The position numbers and the translations under genes were made by a program. The notes beneath the pieces are model-generated. The model did not search any database. It saw nothing but the letters and a program-made list of their open reading frames with translations, and was not told the origin of the DNA. A stretch of 49,854 bases of DNA from a virus, in the IMG/VR virus record IMGVR_UViG_3300032299_001077, positions 1 to 49,854 of that record, one strand, 5' to 3'. Shown piece after piece: positions 14,053 to 20,938 of the stretch. The first letter of the stretch is position 1; each line of letters opens with the position of its first letter.

Positions 14053-14098
14053 TCCCTCCGCCAATTCGGGCGGGGGGATAGCAGGGGGAACCTTCCCC
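14053..14098 (+). promoter_or_regulatory. two-hairpin element, copy 5
   Basis: TCCCTCCGCC (14053-14062) pairs with 14069-14078 through 10 bp (one G-U), loop aattcg. Then TAGCA and GGGGAA-cc-TTCCCC (14085-14098). The ATG of the next gene follows after AATAAACCACACC. This is the clearest copy. Confidence 0.6.
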
Positions 14099-14112
14099 GA
14101 ATAAACCACACC

Positions 14113-14334
14113 ATGAAAAAGATCCTGACAAACGAGGCAAGGAAATTGCGCGGCAACCTCCACCCTCTCCGCATCACGTTGCTGGAAGAGTATGGTGACA
14201 GGGTGCTGGCAATGTCCTTGGATGAGGCAGAGTCATTTGAGCAATCCTCTGGCTATACGCTGGAGGATATAGTCCCGAATTTCATGTTCGGGGAGATCCT
14301 GAACCACTTGAAGCACAAAGGAGCATTGGCATGA
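14113..14334 (+). CDS. small hypothetical protein
   Basis: A 73-residue helical protein: KILTNEARKLRGNLHPL, then a LAMSLDEAESFEQSSGYTLEDI block shared in style with the later protein at 17409 (LTLSVAECRKLERQ ... IEDIV). The two may be distant paralogues. It directly precedes and overlaps the glycosylase gene (ATGA). Confidence 0.55.
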   Translation: MKKILTNEARKLRGNLHPLRITLLEEYGDRVLAMSLDEAESFEQSSGYTLEDIVPNFMFGEILNHLKHKGALA

Positions 14335-14897
14335 AAAAGTTAATTGATCCCAAACAACTCACCAACTTCCATCGCACTGATGGCGAATTGGAGGCACTCG
14401 CAATCTTTTCGGTTGCGGTTGCCAGCAAAAACGCACTGACCACTGCCAACCTGATTGGCAACGTGTTGGGCGAGGCCAAGGAAAACGAATCCCCGTTTGA
14501 TTTCCTGTCCCGCATCCCGCTGGAAGATCACCTCCGCTTCTGGAGGGTTGGACAATACGGGAGGATTATCCCCGCCTTGCATGGAGTGATGAAGCTTAAC
14601 CTTCGCACCTGCACCATGGCGGATTTGCTTGCCATCCATGGCATCGGTCTGAAGACCGCGAATATGTTCCTCCTCCATTCCCGCCCCGATCACAAGGGGG
14701 CAGTGCTGGACGTTCACATTCTCCGCTGGATGAGGGAGGTTCACGGGGTCAAAACCCCGAAACAAACCCCGTCAGGCAAGCGGTATGAGGATCTGGAGCA
14801 GCAAGCCATTACCCTGATTGGGCAAAGCTATCCGAATCTGTCACTGGCGGATGCGGATCTCCTGATCTGGAAAATGATGAGTGGAAACAACCAATGA
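14331..14897 (+). CDS. HhH-GPD superfamily DNA glycosylase
   Basis: A 188-residue protein. The helix-hairpin-helix LLAIHGIGLKTANMFL (about 99-114) contains the Lys (K108) equivalent to the endonuclease III catalytic lysine. VLDVHILRW (about 125-133) has the conserved Asp (D127). It lacks a C-terminal 4Fe-4S cysteine cluster. The combination predicts a base-excision glycosylase with possible lyase activity. In a phage it could repair virion DNA, or recognise a modified or foreign base; substrate unknown. Confidence 0.8.
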   Translation: MKKLIDPKQLTNFHRTDGELEALAIFSVAVASKNALTTANLIGNVLGEAKENESPFDFLSRIPLEDHLRFWRVGQYGRIIPALHGVMKLNLRTCTMADLLAIHGIGLKTANMFLLHSRPDHKGAVLDVHILRWMREVHGVKTPKQTPSGKRYEDLEQQAITLIGQSYPNLSLADADLLIWKMMSGNNQ

Positions 14898-15070
14898 AAA
14901 ATCTTACACTCAGCATCGCGGGGGAACAAATTCCTGTTCTGTTCGACGGGAAGATGGTGACAACACCCGAATTCCCCACTATCCCTATGGATTTCACGGC
15001 ACGATGCGGTCATCGGATATCTCAGGAGAATCTGGTGGCGATCTGCCACAACAAAACAAAAACCAAATAG
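14894..15070 (+). CDS. small hypothetical protein
   Basis: A 58-residue protein starting in ATGA overlap with the glycosylase. Beta-like N-terminus (LTLSIAGEQIPVLFDGKMV) and one CGH/CH pair (ARCGHRIS, ICHN) that could bind metal. Not recognised. Confidence 0.5.
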   Translation: MKNLTLSIAGEQIPVLFDGKMVTTPEFPTIPMDFTARCGHRISQENLVAICHNKTKTK

Positions 15071-15082
15071 AAAAACCACACC

Positions 15083-15262
15083 ATGAACAGTCTGATCAAT
15101 AAATCCAAAGTCAAAAAATACATTCTGGAATTCGCCGCGACCAATCGCGCCCACAAGTTTTCCAGAGTCAGTCAGGAAACTATCGACAGAGTCGAGGCGG
15201 CGGCACGTTCCGCTTGCAAGGCTATTGTCACTCAAGCCCCATCGAAAGGAAAGACGCTCTAA
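15083..15262 (+). CDS. small basic helical protein
   Basis: A 59-residue protein beginning MNSLINKSKVKKYILEFAA. It contains RVSQETIDRVEAAARSACKAIV, which resembles a small histone-like DNA-binding segment. No SD; start context CCACACC. Its stop overlaps the next ATG (TAATG). Function unknown. Confidence 0.55.
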   Translation: MNSLINKSKVKKYILEFAATNRAHKFSRVSQETIDRVEAAARSACKAIVTQAPSKGKTL

Positions 15263-15585
15263 TGAAAAACAAAATCAAAAAACATAAAGGGATCATTCTG
15301 GAATACGGATTGATCAGCAACGTAGAGGAGTATGTTGACGTTGACATATGGATAGATCTCCCCACGGGAGAACAATATCTTGTGCGCGTTTACAAAGAGG
15401 TTGGAGAGCATGGGATCGTTGGACCAACCTATCGGTATGCCAAAAGCCCGAAACATGACTTCAAAGATGCAACCCCTCCTCTGGAAGTCCATGAGGCTAT
15501 GGACTCTATCATGGGAGATATCGCATCCATGATTTACGAAGAGGAGGGAACACGCGAGGAAGGAATTCAGGAGGCTTGGGTATGA
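15262..15585 (+). CDS. hypothetical protein
   Basis: A 107-residue acidic protein starting at TAATG overlap. Beta-rich region VDVDIWIDLPTGEQYLVRV, then an acidic helical C-terminus. A CCCGAAACAT motif copy lies inside (about 15447). Not recognised. Confidence 0.5.
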   Translation: MKNKIKKHKGIILEYGLISNVEEYVDVDIWIDLPTGEQYLVRVYKEVGEHGIVGPTYRYAKSPKHDFKDATPPLEVHEAMDSIMGDIASMIYEEEGTREEGIQEAWV

Positions 15586-15719
15586 AAACATCCATCAAGT
15601 ATGTCAATACCACTACCAGAGCGGGACTCAACCTTGCCAATCGCTTGATCTGGCAGGGGTGGAAAGTCGCCTCAACTGGAACCTACGGAGTAACCTTCTA
15701 CAAAATCTATTCCAAATGA
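15582..15719 (+). CDS. small phage protein
   Basis: A 45-residue protein, ATGA overlaps on both sides. The pattern RAGLNLANRLIWQGWKVAS followed by TFYKI resembles micro-proteins of phages with a helix then a beta hairpin; no function known. Confidence 0.5.
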   Translation: MKTSIKYVNTTTRAGLNLANRLIWQGWKVASTGTYGVTFYKIYSK

Positions 15720-15958
15720 AACAACTACACACCGATACCAATGTGACAAAGGCAATGGCTGATACCTCGCCTCAAATGCTCGACGCTCTCCTGCGCCTCA
15801 CCCATCCATGGGCGGATAACGAAGACGTTGAATACGCCCTGATGACCATCCGCAAGGCACGGGGATTCTCTCCGACTCGCTATGAGGATGTTCAGGAATC
15901 ATGCCGTGACAAGTGCGCGGCGGATGCCGTTAGCGGTCACTTCTGGAGCAATCGATGA
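15716..15958 (+). CDS. small hypothetical protein
   Basis: An 80-residue helical protein (MLDALLRLTHPWADNEDVEYALM) with two Cys near the C-terminus. Overlaps both neighbours by 4 bases (ATGA). Not recognised. Confidence 0.5.
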   Translation: MKQLHTDTNVTKAMADTSPQMLDALLRLTHPWADNEDVEYALMTIRKARGFSPTRYEDVQESCRDKCAADAVSGHFWSNR

Positions 15959-16224
15959 AGCGCACCTACACGATCACGATAGATGACAAAGTCCTCCTCC
16001 CCCGCAAGGGGGAGAGAGGGCCACTTGTCCACCCCCTTCCATTCATGCTTTCCAAGTTGGAGGTAGGGCAATCCTTTGCTTGGCCTGATACTGGATTAGA
16101 AACTGATTGGAATTTTCTGCGCTCGCTCGCCTCAAAACAGGGACGCCGCAACGGAAAGCGTTACCCAACGCGCATGGTGACAGAGAGCGGAAAGAAGAAA
16201 CTACGATTCTGGAGAACCGCATGA
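15955..16224 (+). CDS. small basic protein
   Basis: An 89-residue protein, ATGA overlap. Residues 35-60 (MLSKLEVGQSFAWPDTG) look like the GDSF-type block of phage proteins that pair a short beta domain with a helix and a basic end (RRNGKRYPTRMVTESGKKKLRFWR). It reads like a small nucleic-acid-binding protein; inference. Confidence 0.6.
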   Translation: MKRTYTITIDDKVLLPRKGERGPLVHPLPFMLSKLEVGQSFAWPDTGLETDWNFLRSLASKQGRRNGKRYPTRMVTESGKKKLRFWRTA

Positions 16225-16454
16225 AAACCTATTTGCCTTTTGTTGCCCACTTTAGTTCCCCCGCTCGCCGTCTGGCTCCCTTCCCCTTCCTGTCGGGGCG
16301 ATTGCGGATGGTGGCGAAGCGGATTGCTTCCTTTTCTTTCTTTGTCAGGGGCGGGGGGACAAAGGGTTTCTCCGCCACTGGAGCGGGAGCCTCGCCTTCT
16401 TCAGGCGGGAAATCGTGGATTGACCAACTACTTTTCATTGAACAAAACACCTAA
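16221..16454 (+). CDS. doubtful small ORF in a hairpin-rich segment
   Basis: A 77-codon frame with ATGA start overlap. The composition (Phe, Ser, Pro, Gly runs) and the underlying repeats (CCCC-ttcctgtc-GGGG; TTTGTC ... GACAAA) look more like a structured non-coding segment than a gene. Kept because the start overlap matches the operon pattern. Confidence 0.3.
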   Translation: MKTYLPFVAHFSSPARRLAPFPFLSGRLRMVAKRIASFSFFVRGGGTKGFSATGAGASPSSGGKSWIDQLLFIEQNT

Positions 16455-16482
16455 CACACTGTCAGAATAAATACAACCACCC

Positions 16483-16662
16483 ATGAAAACCATCGAAATA
16501 ACCTGTAGCGAGTTGACAACATTGCTGACCGCATTGCGAATCGTTAACTCGGAACGGAAGAAATATATCAAAAACCCCATGTTTCGGGCCGATATCAAGG
16601 ATCGTATCCGCCTATTCCGCAAATTGGTCAAGATGCAAAACGTCAGAGGCGAAATTTACTAA
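16483..16662 (+). CDS. small basic helical protein
   Basis: A 59-residue protein: MKTIEITCSELTTLLTALR, then NSERKKYIKNPMF and RIRLFRKLVKM. Basic two-helix layout. Start context ACAACCACCC with no SD. Not recognised. Confidence 0.55.
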   Translation: MKTIEITCSELTTLLTALRIVNSERKKYIKNPMFRADIKDRIRLFRKLVKMQNVRGEIY

Positions 16663-16665
16663 CCC

Positions 16666-16872
16666 ATGAAAACTAAAATCCAATCGTTTAAACCTAACTT
16701 CCAAAACCTCCTGATGATGGATGTCGTTCTTCGTCGCGCCGTCCGACAGGGGTTCAAGACACGCAACCAGAATCCCTTCCCCACTGTAAGGGGTTGGAGG
16801 CGGGATGATATCCGCGAAACCATCAAGGCTTATCGCATGATTCAAGCAACGGAGGTTTCCAATGTTCACTGA
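16666..16872 (+). CDS. small basic protein
   Basis: A 68-residue basic protein (MKTKIQSFKPNFQNLLMM, then VLRRAVRQGFKTRNQ). Its opening MKTKI-x-x-(F/Y)-K-P resembles that of the protein at 17257 (MKTKIGKYKPSIETML), so the two genes may share a duplicated N-terminus. Overlaps the next start by 11 bases. Confidence 0.5.
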   Translation: MKTKIQSFKPNFQNLLMMDVVLRRAVRQGFKTRNQNPFPTVRGWRRDDIRETIKAYRMIQATEVSNVH

Positions 16873-17080
16873 CGCTGTTGGGAAAACCCATTTTGAGTTT
16901 TGGGAAGGCGTACAACTCGACGGGAAGACCTTCAAGTCTCTCCCCCTGTTTAACGTCTGCCAAGAATTCGGAACCGCGCAAGTCAGGCAAGCTTGCATTG
17001 ATCTCGGATGCTATCCCTATACGGAGGATCTCAAATCAATCAGGTCTGAATGCCAACGTCAGGAGGATTCCTATGTCTAA
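16862..17080 (+). CDS. small hypothetical protein
   Basis: A 72-residue protein with aromatic-rich N-terminus (MFTDAVGKTHFEFWEG) and Cys residues at about 33, 45, 51 and 64 that might bind metal or be free thiols. Preceded by GGAGG about 6 bases before the ATG, one of the few SD-like sites. Overlaps the next gene by 8 bases. Confidence 0.5.
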   Translation: MFTDAVGKTHFEFWEGVQLDGKTFKSLPLFNVCQEFGTAQVRQACIDLGCYPYTEDLKSIRSECQRQEDSYV

Positions 17081-17267
17081 AAATCAAGTAAGATTTGTTT
17101 GTGACCTGTGGCATGACCTCATGCTGCTTATCCGAAAGCCCAAACAACCTTCGCTTCTGGCAGAGGGGATCTCATGGTGCAGCAATGTTCCTTGGGTTCC
17201 CCGTCTGGAAGCATACCAACAAACGGAGGATTGGATCTCCATCAAACACACAAACCATGAAAACTAA
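17073..17267 (+). CDS. small hypothetical protein
   Basis: A 64-residue protein, 8-base overlap at the start, with GGAGG about 5-6 bases upstream. Trp- and Cys-containing (FVCDLWHDLMLLIRKP, SWCSNVPWVP). Not recognised. Confidence 0.45.
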   Translation: MSKNQVRFVCDLWHDLMLLIRKPKQPSLLAEGISWCSNVPWVPRLEAYQQTEDWISIKHTNHEN

Positions 17268-17412
17268 AATCGGAAAGTATAAACCGTCAATCGAAACCAT
17301 GCTGGCTAAAGCCAATGCGCGTAGCTACGGATTCAAACGCCCGCAACGCAAATACCCAACCTACACCAAGCTGGAGGCGTGGCACATGGCCTGCAACCTC
17401 AAGAGCAAATGA
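17257..17412 (+). CDS. small basic protein
   Basis: A 51-residue very basic protein (SYGFKRPQRKYPTYTKLEAWHM). Its start resembles the protein at 16666. ATGA overlap with the next gene. Possibly nucleic-acid binding. Confidence 0.5.
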   Translation: MKTKIGKYKPSIETMLAKANARSYGFKRPQRKYPTYTKLEAWHMACNLKSK

Positions 17413-17654
17413 CACATCGTCACATAACTAAGGCTGGCCTCAATGCCGAAAAGCGTTGCAGGGGAAGGGTCACAATCTGGAATGACTCAAGTAACATTGA
17501 GCTAACCCTGAGTGTGGCAGAATGCAGAAAGCTGGAACGCCAACACTTCATCGACATTGAAGATATTGTCTCCAATGATTTGATGGGTAAGATCTTGGAG
17601 CATTTCCGCGATCTCGGTCAACTCTACGATCAGGAAGATCTCTGCCTCGTATGA
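17409..17654 (+). CDS. small hypothetical protein
   Basis: An 81-residue protein with GRVTIWNDSSNIELTLSVAECRKLERQ, then a helical C-terminus (DIEDIVSNDLMGKILEHFRDLG). The C-terminal part resembles that of the protein at 14113 (LEDIVPNFMFGEILNHLK). ATGA overlaps on both sides. Confidence 0.55.
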   Translation: MTHRHITKAGLNAEKRCRGRVTIWNDSSNIELTLSVAECRKLERQHFIDIEDIVSNDLMGKILEHFRDLGQLYDQEDLCLV

Positions 17655-17746
17655 TTGACGCATTCTTTATCACCATGTTTGTATGCGTCTTTGGATACAT
17701 CATCTACTACAACATCGATCAAATAACCAAATACAGAAAGAAATGA
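17651..17746 (+). CDS. micro-membrane protein (31 residues)
   Basis: One hydrophobic helix (AFFITMFVCVFGYIIYY) then a short basic tail (TKYRKK), so N-out or anchored with a cytoplasmic tail. ATGA overlaps on both sides. Confidence 0.5.
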   Translation: MIDAFFITMFVCVFGYIIYYNIDQITKYRKK

Positions 17747-17901
17747 ACTACTACAAATACACGGCAATGATGGTTGCGCTTTCGGTTTTTGTTGCCATCA
17801 TCTCGGCAGTCGAGGCTCCGCGCAAACCAAAGCAGGATAAGATCTACGTTCTCCCACTTGTGGAGGATATGGCATCTGTTCCAAACCCCTTGCAATTCTA
17901 A
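17743..17901 (+). CDS. small exported or membrane-anchored protein
   Basis: A 52-residue protein with an N-terminal hydrophobic segment (YTAMMVALSVFVAIISAVEA) that could be a signal peptide (cleavage near AVEA) or anchor, followed by a soluble tail. It is the last gene before the terminator at 17919. Confidence 0.5.
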   Translation: MNYYKYTAMMVALSVFVAIISAVEAPRKPKQDKIYVLPLVEDMASVPNPLQF

Positions 17902-17918
17902 GCAATAGGGGCTAAATC

Positions 17919-17954
17919 AGAGGGGGTGGGAGCAATCCTGCCTCCTCTTTTTTT
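17919..17954 (+). terminator. intrinsic terminator ending the small-gene block
   Basis: A G-rich arm AGAGGGGGTGGG (17919-17930) pairs imperfectly with CCTGCCTCCTCT (17937-17948) and is followed at once by seven T (17948-17954). The ATG of the next gene begins on the very next base, so that gene needs read-through or a leaderless or internal start. Confidence 0.7.
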
Positions 17955-18614
17955 ATGAAGCTCCTGTTAGCCATCCAATCCTATACCAAAGCAAACCCCA
18001 TAGTGGCACGGCATTGGCCCTACTATTTAAATGCAGGGGCAGATGAGATTCACGGAATCGGAACCACTGACGGGGGATGTGTGTGGCCAGAGGGAATAGT
18101 CAGTGTGGAAGTCGGAGCCAACCGATACATAAGTGGTAAACACCTGCCATCTAGGCTCTTAGACACAATCCAGTATTGCTTAACTACAGACTCTTCCCAC
18201 TTCTGTATCATCGAATACGATGTTTTGTTTTTCAGCAAAGTTCCAGAGTGGAGCGGAATAGCCGCCCACTTGGCTGGCTTTAAGTTGCCCAATAGCCAAG
18301 CTTCATTCTTTATACACAACCCGTGGCTCATTGACCGCCCCACTGCGGAGATATTGTTGGAGGTTGGCAGACGACTCATAGCTCAAGAGTGGCCCCATGG
18401 ATGCGTTGAGGGTTCTCCCGATTGCTTTTTGGCTTGGGTGTGTCAGGAGGCCAACGTTCCTGTCAAATTTGATTTGATGAAGGAGTTCAGCAGGAATAGT
18501 TTGGATCTGGCGGGGTCGCTTGAGGACGCTCGGAAGGCTCGGCTGGATGGGTGCGACATAATCCACGGGGTTAAGTCGCAAAAAGAATTGGATTATATTA
18601 TGTCTGCCCCATGA
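17955..18614 (+). CDS. glycosyltransferase-like protein (GT-A type)
   Basis: A 219-residue protein. MKLLLAIQSYTKANPIVARHW opens like a nucleotide-sugar binding fold. FCIIEYDVLFF (about 83-93) occupies the place of the DxD strand (E-x-D). ASFFIHNPWLI and GCVEGSPDCFLAWV follow. No signal peptide. First gene of a seven-gene coupled glycan module. The donor and acceptor are unknown. Confidence 0.6.
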   Translation: MKLLLAIQSYTKANPIVARHWPYYLNAGADEIHGIGTTDGGCVWPEGIVSVEVGANRYISGKHLPSRLLDTIQYCLTTDSSHFCIIEYDVLFFSKVPEWSGIAAHLAGFKLPNSQASFFIHNPWLIDRPTAEILLEVGRRLIAQEWPHGCVEGSPDCFLAWVCQEANVPVKFDLMKEFSRNSLDLAGSLEDARKARLDGCDIIHGVKSQKELDYIMSAP

Positions 18615-19246
18615 AGGTAATAGTAAATTCCAATATCAAAAACATCAAAACAACCCTTGAGAAGATCAATGAGGGCGGGATTTTGGATGATAATCCAGAT
18701 GTATTTTACTTCATTGTGGGGGGATCGGCGGAACCTGTTGACACTGGATACCGCAATGTTTCCTTCACGGACGTTAACTCATTTGATTTGACTGGTCTTA
18801 TCTACCTGATAGAGAACGACTACAATTTGTGCGGAGACGAATCATTTTTCTATACCCATGATACCTGTTTCTTCGGGGATAGATTCTTGGATCTTCTTAA
18901 CAACAGCAATTTAAAGGAGGCGCGGCTGTTTGAAGGGGCCAACTGTTCCATGCATATAGGAATTTATACCAGAAATATTATTGAGAAACATAGGGATGAT
19001 ATCCTGAAGTTCAGAAACACAAGCAACGACACGGCCATCCTGAATACCATCAAGGACAACCTGATACACAACGAATCTTTTGTTCTTAATGATTCGGGAT
19101 TTTTGACCAGACAAAGACTTCCACTTGAAACCAAATGTGTATACAACAATAATGTGCCAAGACTGATTGAGTATTTTCCAGAGTTGGACTTCTACAAGTT
19201 CAAGGCAAACTGGCACGCAAAACACAACTACGAAATAAATCTATGA
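18611..19246 (+). CDS. putative glycosyltransferase-like protein
   Basis: A 211-residue protein. IYLIENDYNLCGDESFFYTHDTCFFGDRF looks like the acceptor or metal-binding strand of a GT-A enzyme (HDT in the DxD place). ATGA overlaps with both neighbours. A/T-richer than its neighbours, possibly acquired separately. Assignment rests on context and one motif. Confidence 0.45.
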   Translation: MKVIVNSNIKNIKTTLEKINEGGILDDNPDVFYFIVGGSAEPVDTGYRNVSFTDVNSFDLTGLIYLIENDYNLCGDESFFYTHDTCFFGDRFLDLLNNSNLKEARLFEGANCSMHIGIYTRNIIEKHRDDILKFRNTSNDTAILNTIKDNLIHNESFVLNDSGFLTRQRLPLETKCVYNNNVPRLIEYFPELDFYKFKANWHAKHNYEINL

Positions 19247-19791
19247 CGCTACAAAAGATATACGAAAAGCACGGGCTTGAGGGGGATGTGGGTCACGCCG
19301 ATAAAGGCAACCTTCATTCATACATTCCAGTGTATGAGGAACTACTGAAACCATACAGAGAGTCTGGCACGATCTTGGAAATTGGTCTGGCTTTCGGCCA
19401 CTCGCTCCGAATGTGGGATGAGTATTTCGGGAACGAGGCCCGCATATACGGGGCTGATATCAAGGTGGTGTTTGATACATCGGACTTCAAAAGCCCGCGC
19501 ATCACAGTTCTGGAAGCTGATGCAACACAACAAGACTTGCTAGACAAGATTGGCGAAACAACTTTTGACGTTGTCATCGATGATGGGTCTCATGTCCCAT
19601 CGGATCAGATAGCAACCTTCAATTTGCTTCGGGATCGAATGAACAGTGGGGGAGTTTATATCGTGGAGGATATACTTGATGTGGGTGGCGTGTACACCTC
19701 ATTGAAATCAATCCATGGTGATTGTGATTTGATTGACTTGCGTAATGTGAAAAACAGGTTTGATGATGCTTTGATTGTGTTGAGGTTCTGA
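19243..19791 (+). CDS. class I SAM-dependent methyltransferase
   Basis: A 182-residue protein. Motif I TILEIGLAFGHSLRMW, acidic end of strand 2 IYGADIK, then ITVLEADATQ and motif IV FDVVIDDGSH. This series, with VIDDGSH, resembles sugar O-methyltransferases of surface polysaccharide clusters. Probably methylates a sugar or nucleotide-sugar, given the neighbours. Confidence 0.75.
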   Translation: MTLQKIYEKHGLEGDVGHADKGNLHSYIPVYEELLKPYRESGTILEIGLAFGHSLRMWDEYFGNEARIYGADIKVVFDTSDFKSPRITVLEADATQQDLLDKIGETTFDVVIDDGSHVPSDQIATFNLLRDRMNSGGVYIVEDILDVGGVYTSLKSIHGDCDLIDLRNVKNRFDDALIVLRF

Positions 19792-20339
19792 TGATTGTCC
19801 TTCCAACCAACCTTAAAGACGCACTACTACTCAAACCAAGGGTGTTTGAGGATGAGCGGGGGGCGTTCTTTGAGCCTTGGAACCAGAGAACCCTTGACGG
19901 GTTGGGTGTGCCGCTTACGTTTGTCCAAGACAATGTAAGCTATTCCAAAAAGAATGTGGTGCGCGGACTCCATTACCAGAGGCCCAACTCACAAGGAAAA
20001 CTTGTGTCTGTCCTGCATGGGAGCGTCTTTGACGTTATCGTGGACTTGCGCGAGTCTTCGGACACTTTCGGGGAGTGGCAGGGGCTTGAGTTGTCGGAAC
20101 AAAACAAACTCATGCTGTTTGTCCCAGAGGGATTTGCCCATGGGTTCCTAACCCTCAGTGACAATGTTATCTTCCACTACAAATGCACCAATTACTACGA
20201 TCCATTATCTGAACACACCCTGCTATGGAACGACAAGACACTAGCGATAGATTGGCCTCTGCCCATCGGGGTTGATCCGATTGTTTCTCCCAAGGACTCC
20301 ATAGGTTCCACATTTGAATCTTGTTTGAAATTCTTATGA
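19791..20339 (+). CDS. dTDP-4-dehydrorhamnose 3,5-epimerase family protein
   Basis: A 182-residue protein, full family length. It has VFEDERGAFFEPW, the catalytic His in VVRGLHYQ (H61), a Lys in QGKLV (K70), VIVDLRESS, FVPEGFAHGF, and the Tyr region KCTNYYDP. RmlC-type enzymes epimerise C3/C5 of 4-keto-6-deoxy sugars for dTDP-rhamnose or similar. RmlA, RmlB and RmlD are absent, so it must use a host intermediate or a related substrate. Specificity cannot be read from sequence. Confidence 0.85.
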   Translation: MIVLPTNLKDALLLKPRVFEDERGAFFEPWNQRTLDGLGVPLTFVQDNVSYSKKNVVRGLHYQRPNSQGKLVSVLHGSVFDVIVDLRESSDTFGEWQGLELSEQNKLMLFVPEGFAHGFLTLSDNVIFHYKCTNYYDPLSEHTLLWNDKTLAIDWPLPIGVDPIVSPKDSIGSTFESCLKFL

Positions 20340-20938
20340 ACAAAATAACAAATACCATCTACGAAAACTTCAATCCGCTTCCACCCGATATTACTGGCTG
20401 GCATGGGACTGGATCATTGTTTGGCAATCTGATTGACCAAGTAAAACCCAACCACATCATTGAGGTCGGGACTTGGAAGGGACAGAGTGCAATCACCATG
20501 GCCAAACACATCCAGTCCACGGGTCTTGATTGTAAGATTACCTGTGTTGACACATGGCTTGGTGCATTGGAATTTTGGAAGGATTTGAGGGAAACCCCAG
20601 AAAGAGACCTAATGTTGCGTCATGGATATCCTCAAGTTTACTATCAATTTTTGTCAAATGTAATTCATTCTGGTGTTCAGGATGTGATCCTGCCAATGCC
20701 CCTACCCTCTTCGATTGCTTGGAAGGCAATCGATAGGAAAGCACAGTTGATTTATATCGATGGCTCCCATGAATACGAGGATGTTAAGGCTGACTGTTTG
20801 AATTTCTGGAATCTGCTAGATGACGGGGGCGTCATGTTCGGTGATGATATCAATTGGTTGGGGGTGGAGAAAGCGGTCAAAGAAGTGTTTAATGATCTGG
20901 AAATAATTGAGGGAGTTTTTTGGGTGGCGAGAAAATGA
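20336..20938 (+). CDS. class I SAM-dependent methyltransferase, second copy
   Basis: A 200-residue protein from the ATGA-overlapping start. HIIEVGTWKGQSAITMA (motif I), ITCVDTWLGALEFW and LIYIDGSHEYEDVKADCLNFW place it with the macrocin/cephalosporin-hydroxylase-like or TylF-like methyltransferases often found in glycan loci. A different family branch from the one at 19243. Confidence 0.75.
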   Translation: MNKITNTIYENFNPLPPDITGWHGTGSLFGNLIDQVKPNHIIEVGTWKGQSAITMAKHIQSTGLDCKITCVDTWLGALEFWKDLRETPERDLMLRHGYPQVYYQFLSNVIHSGVQDVILPMPLPSSIAWKAIDRKAQLIYIDGSHEYEDVKADCLNFWNLLDDGGVMFGDDINWLGVEKAVKEVFNDLEIIEGVFWVARK

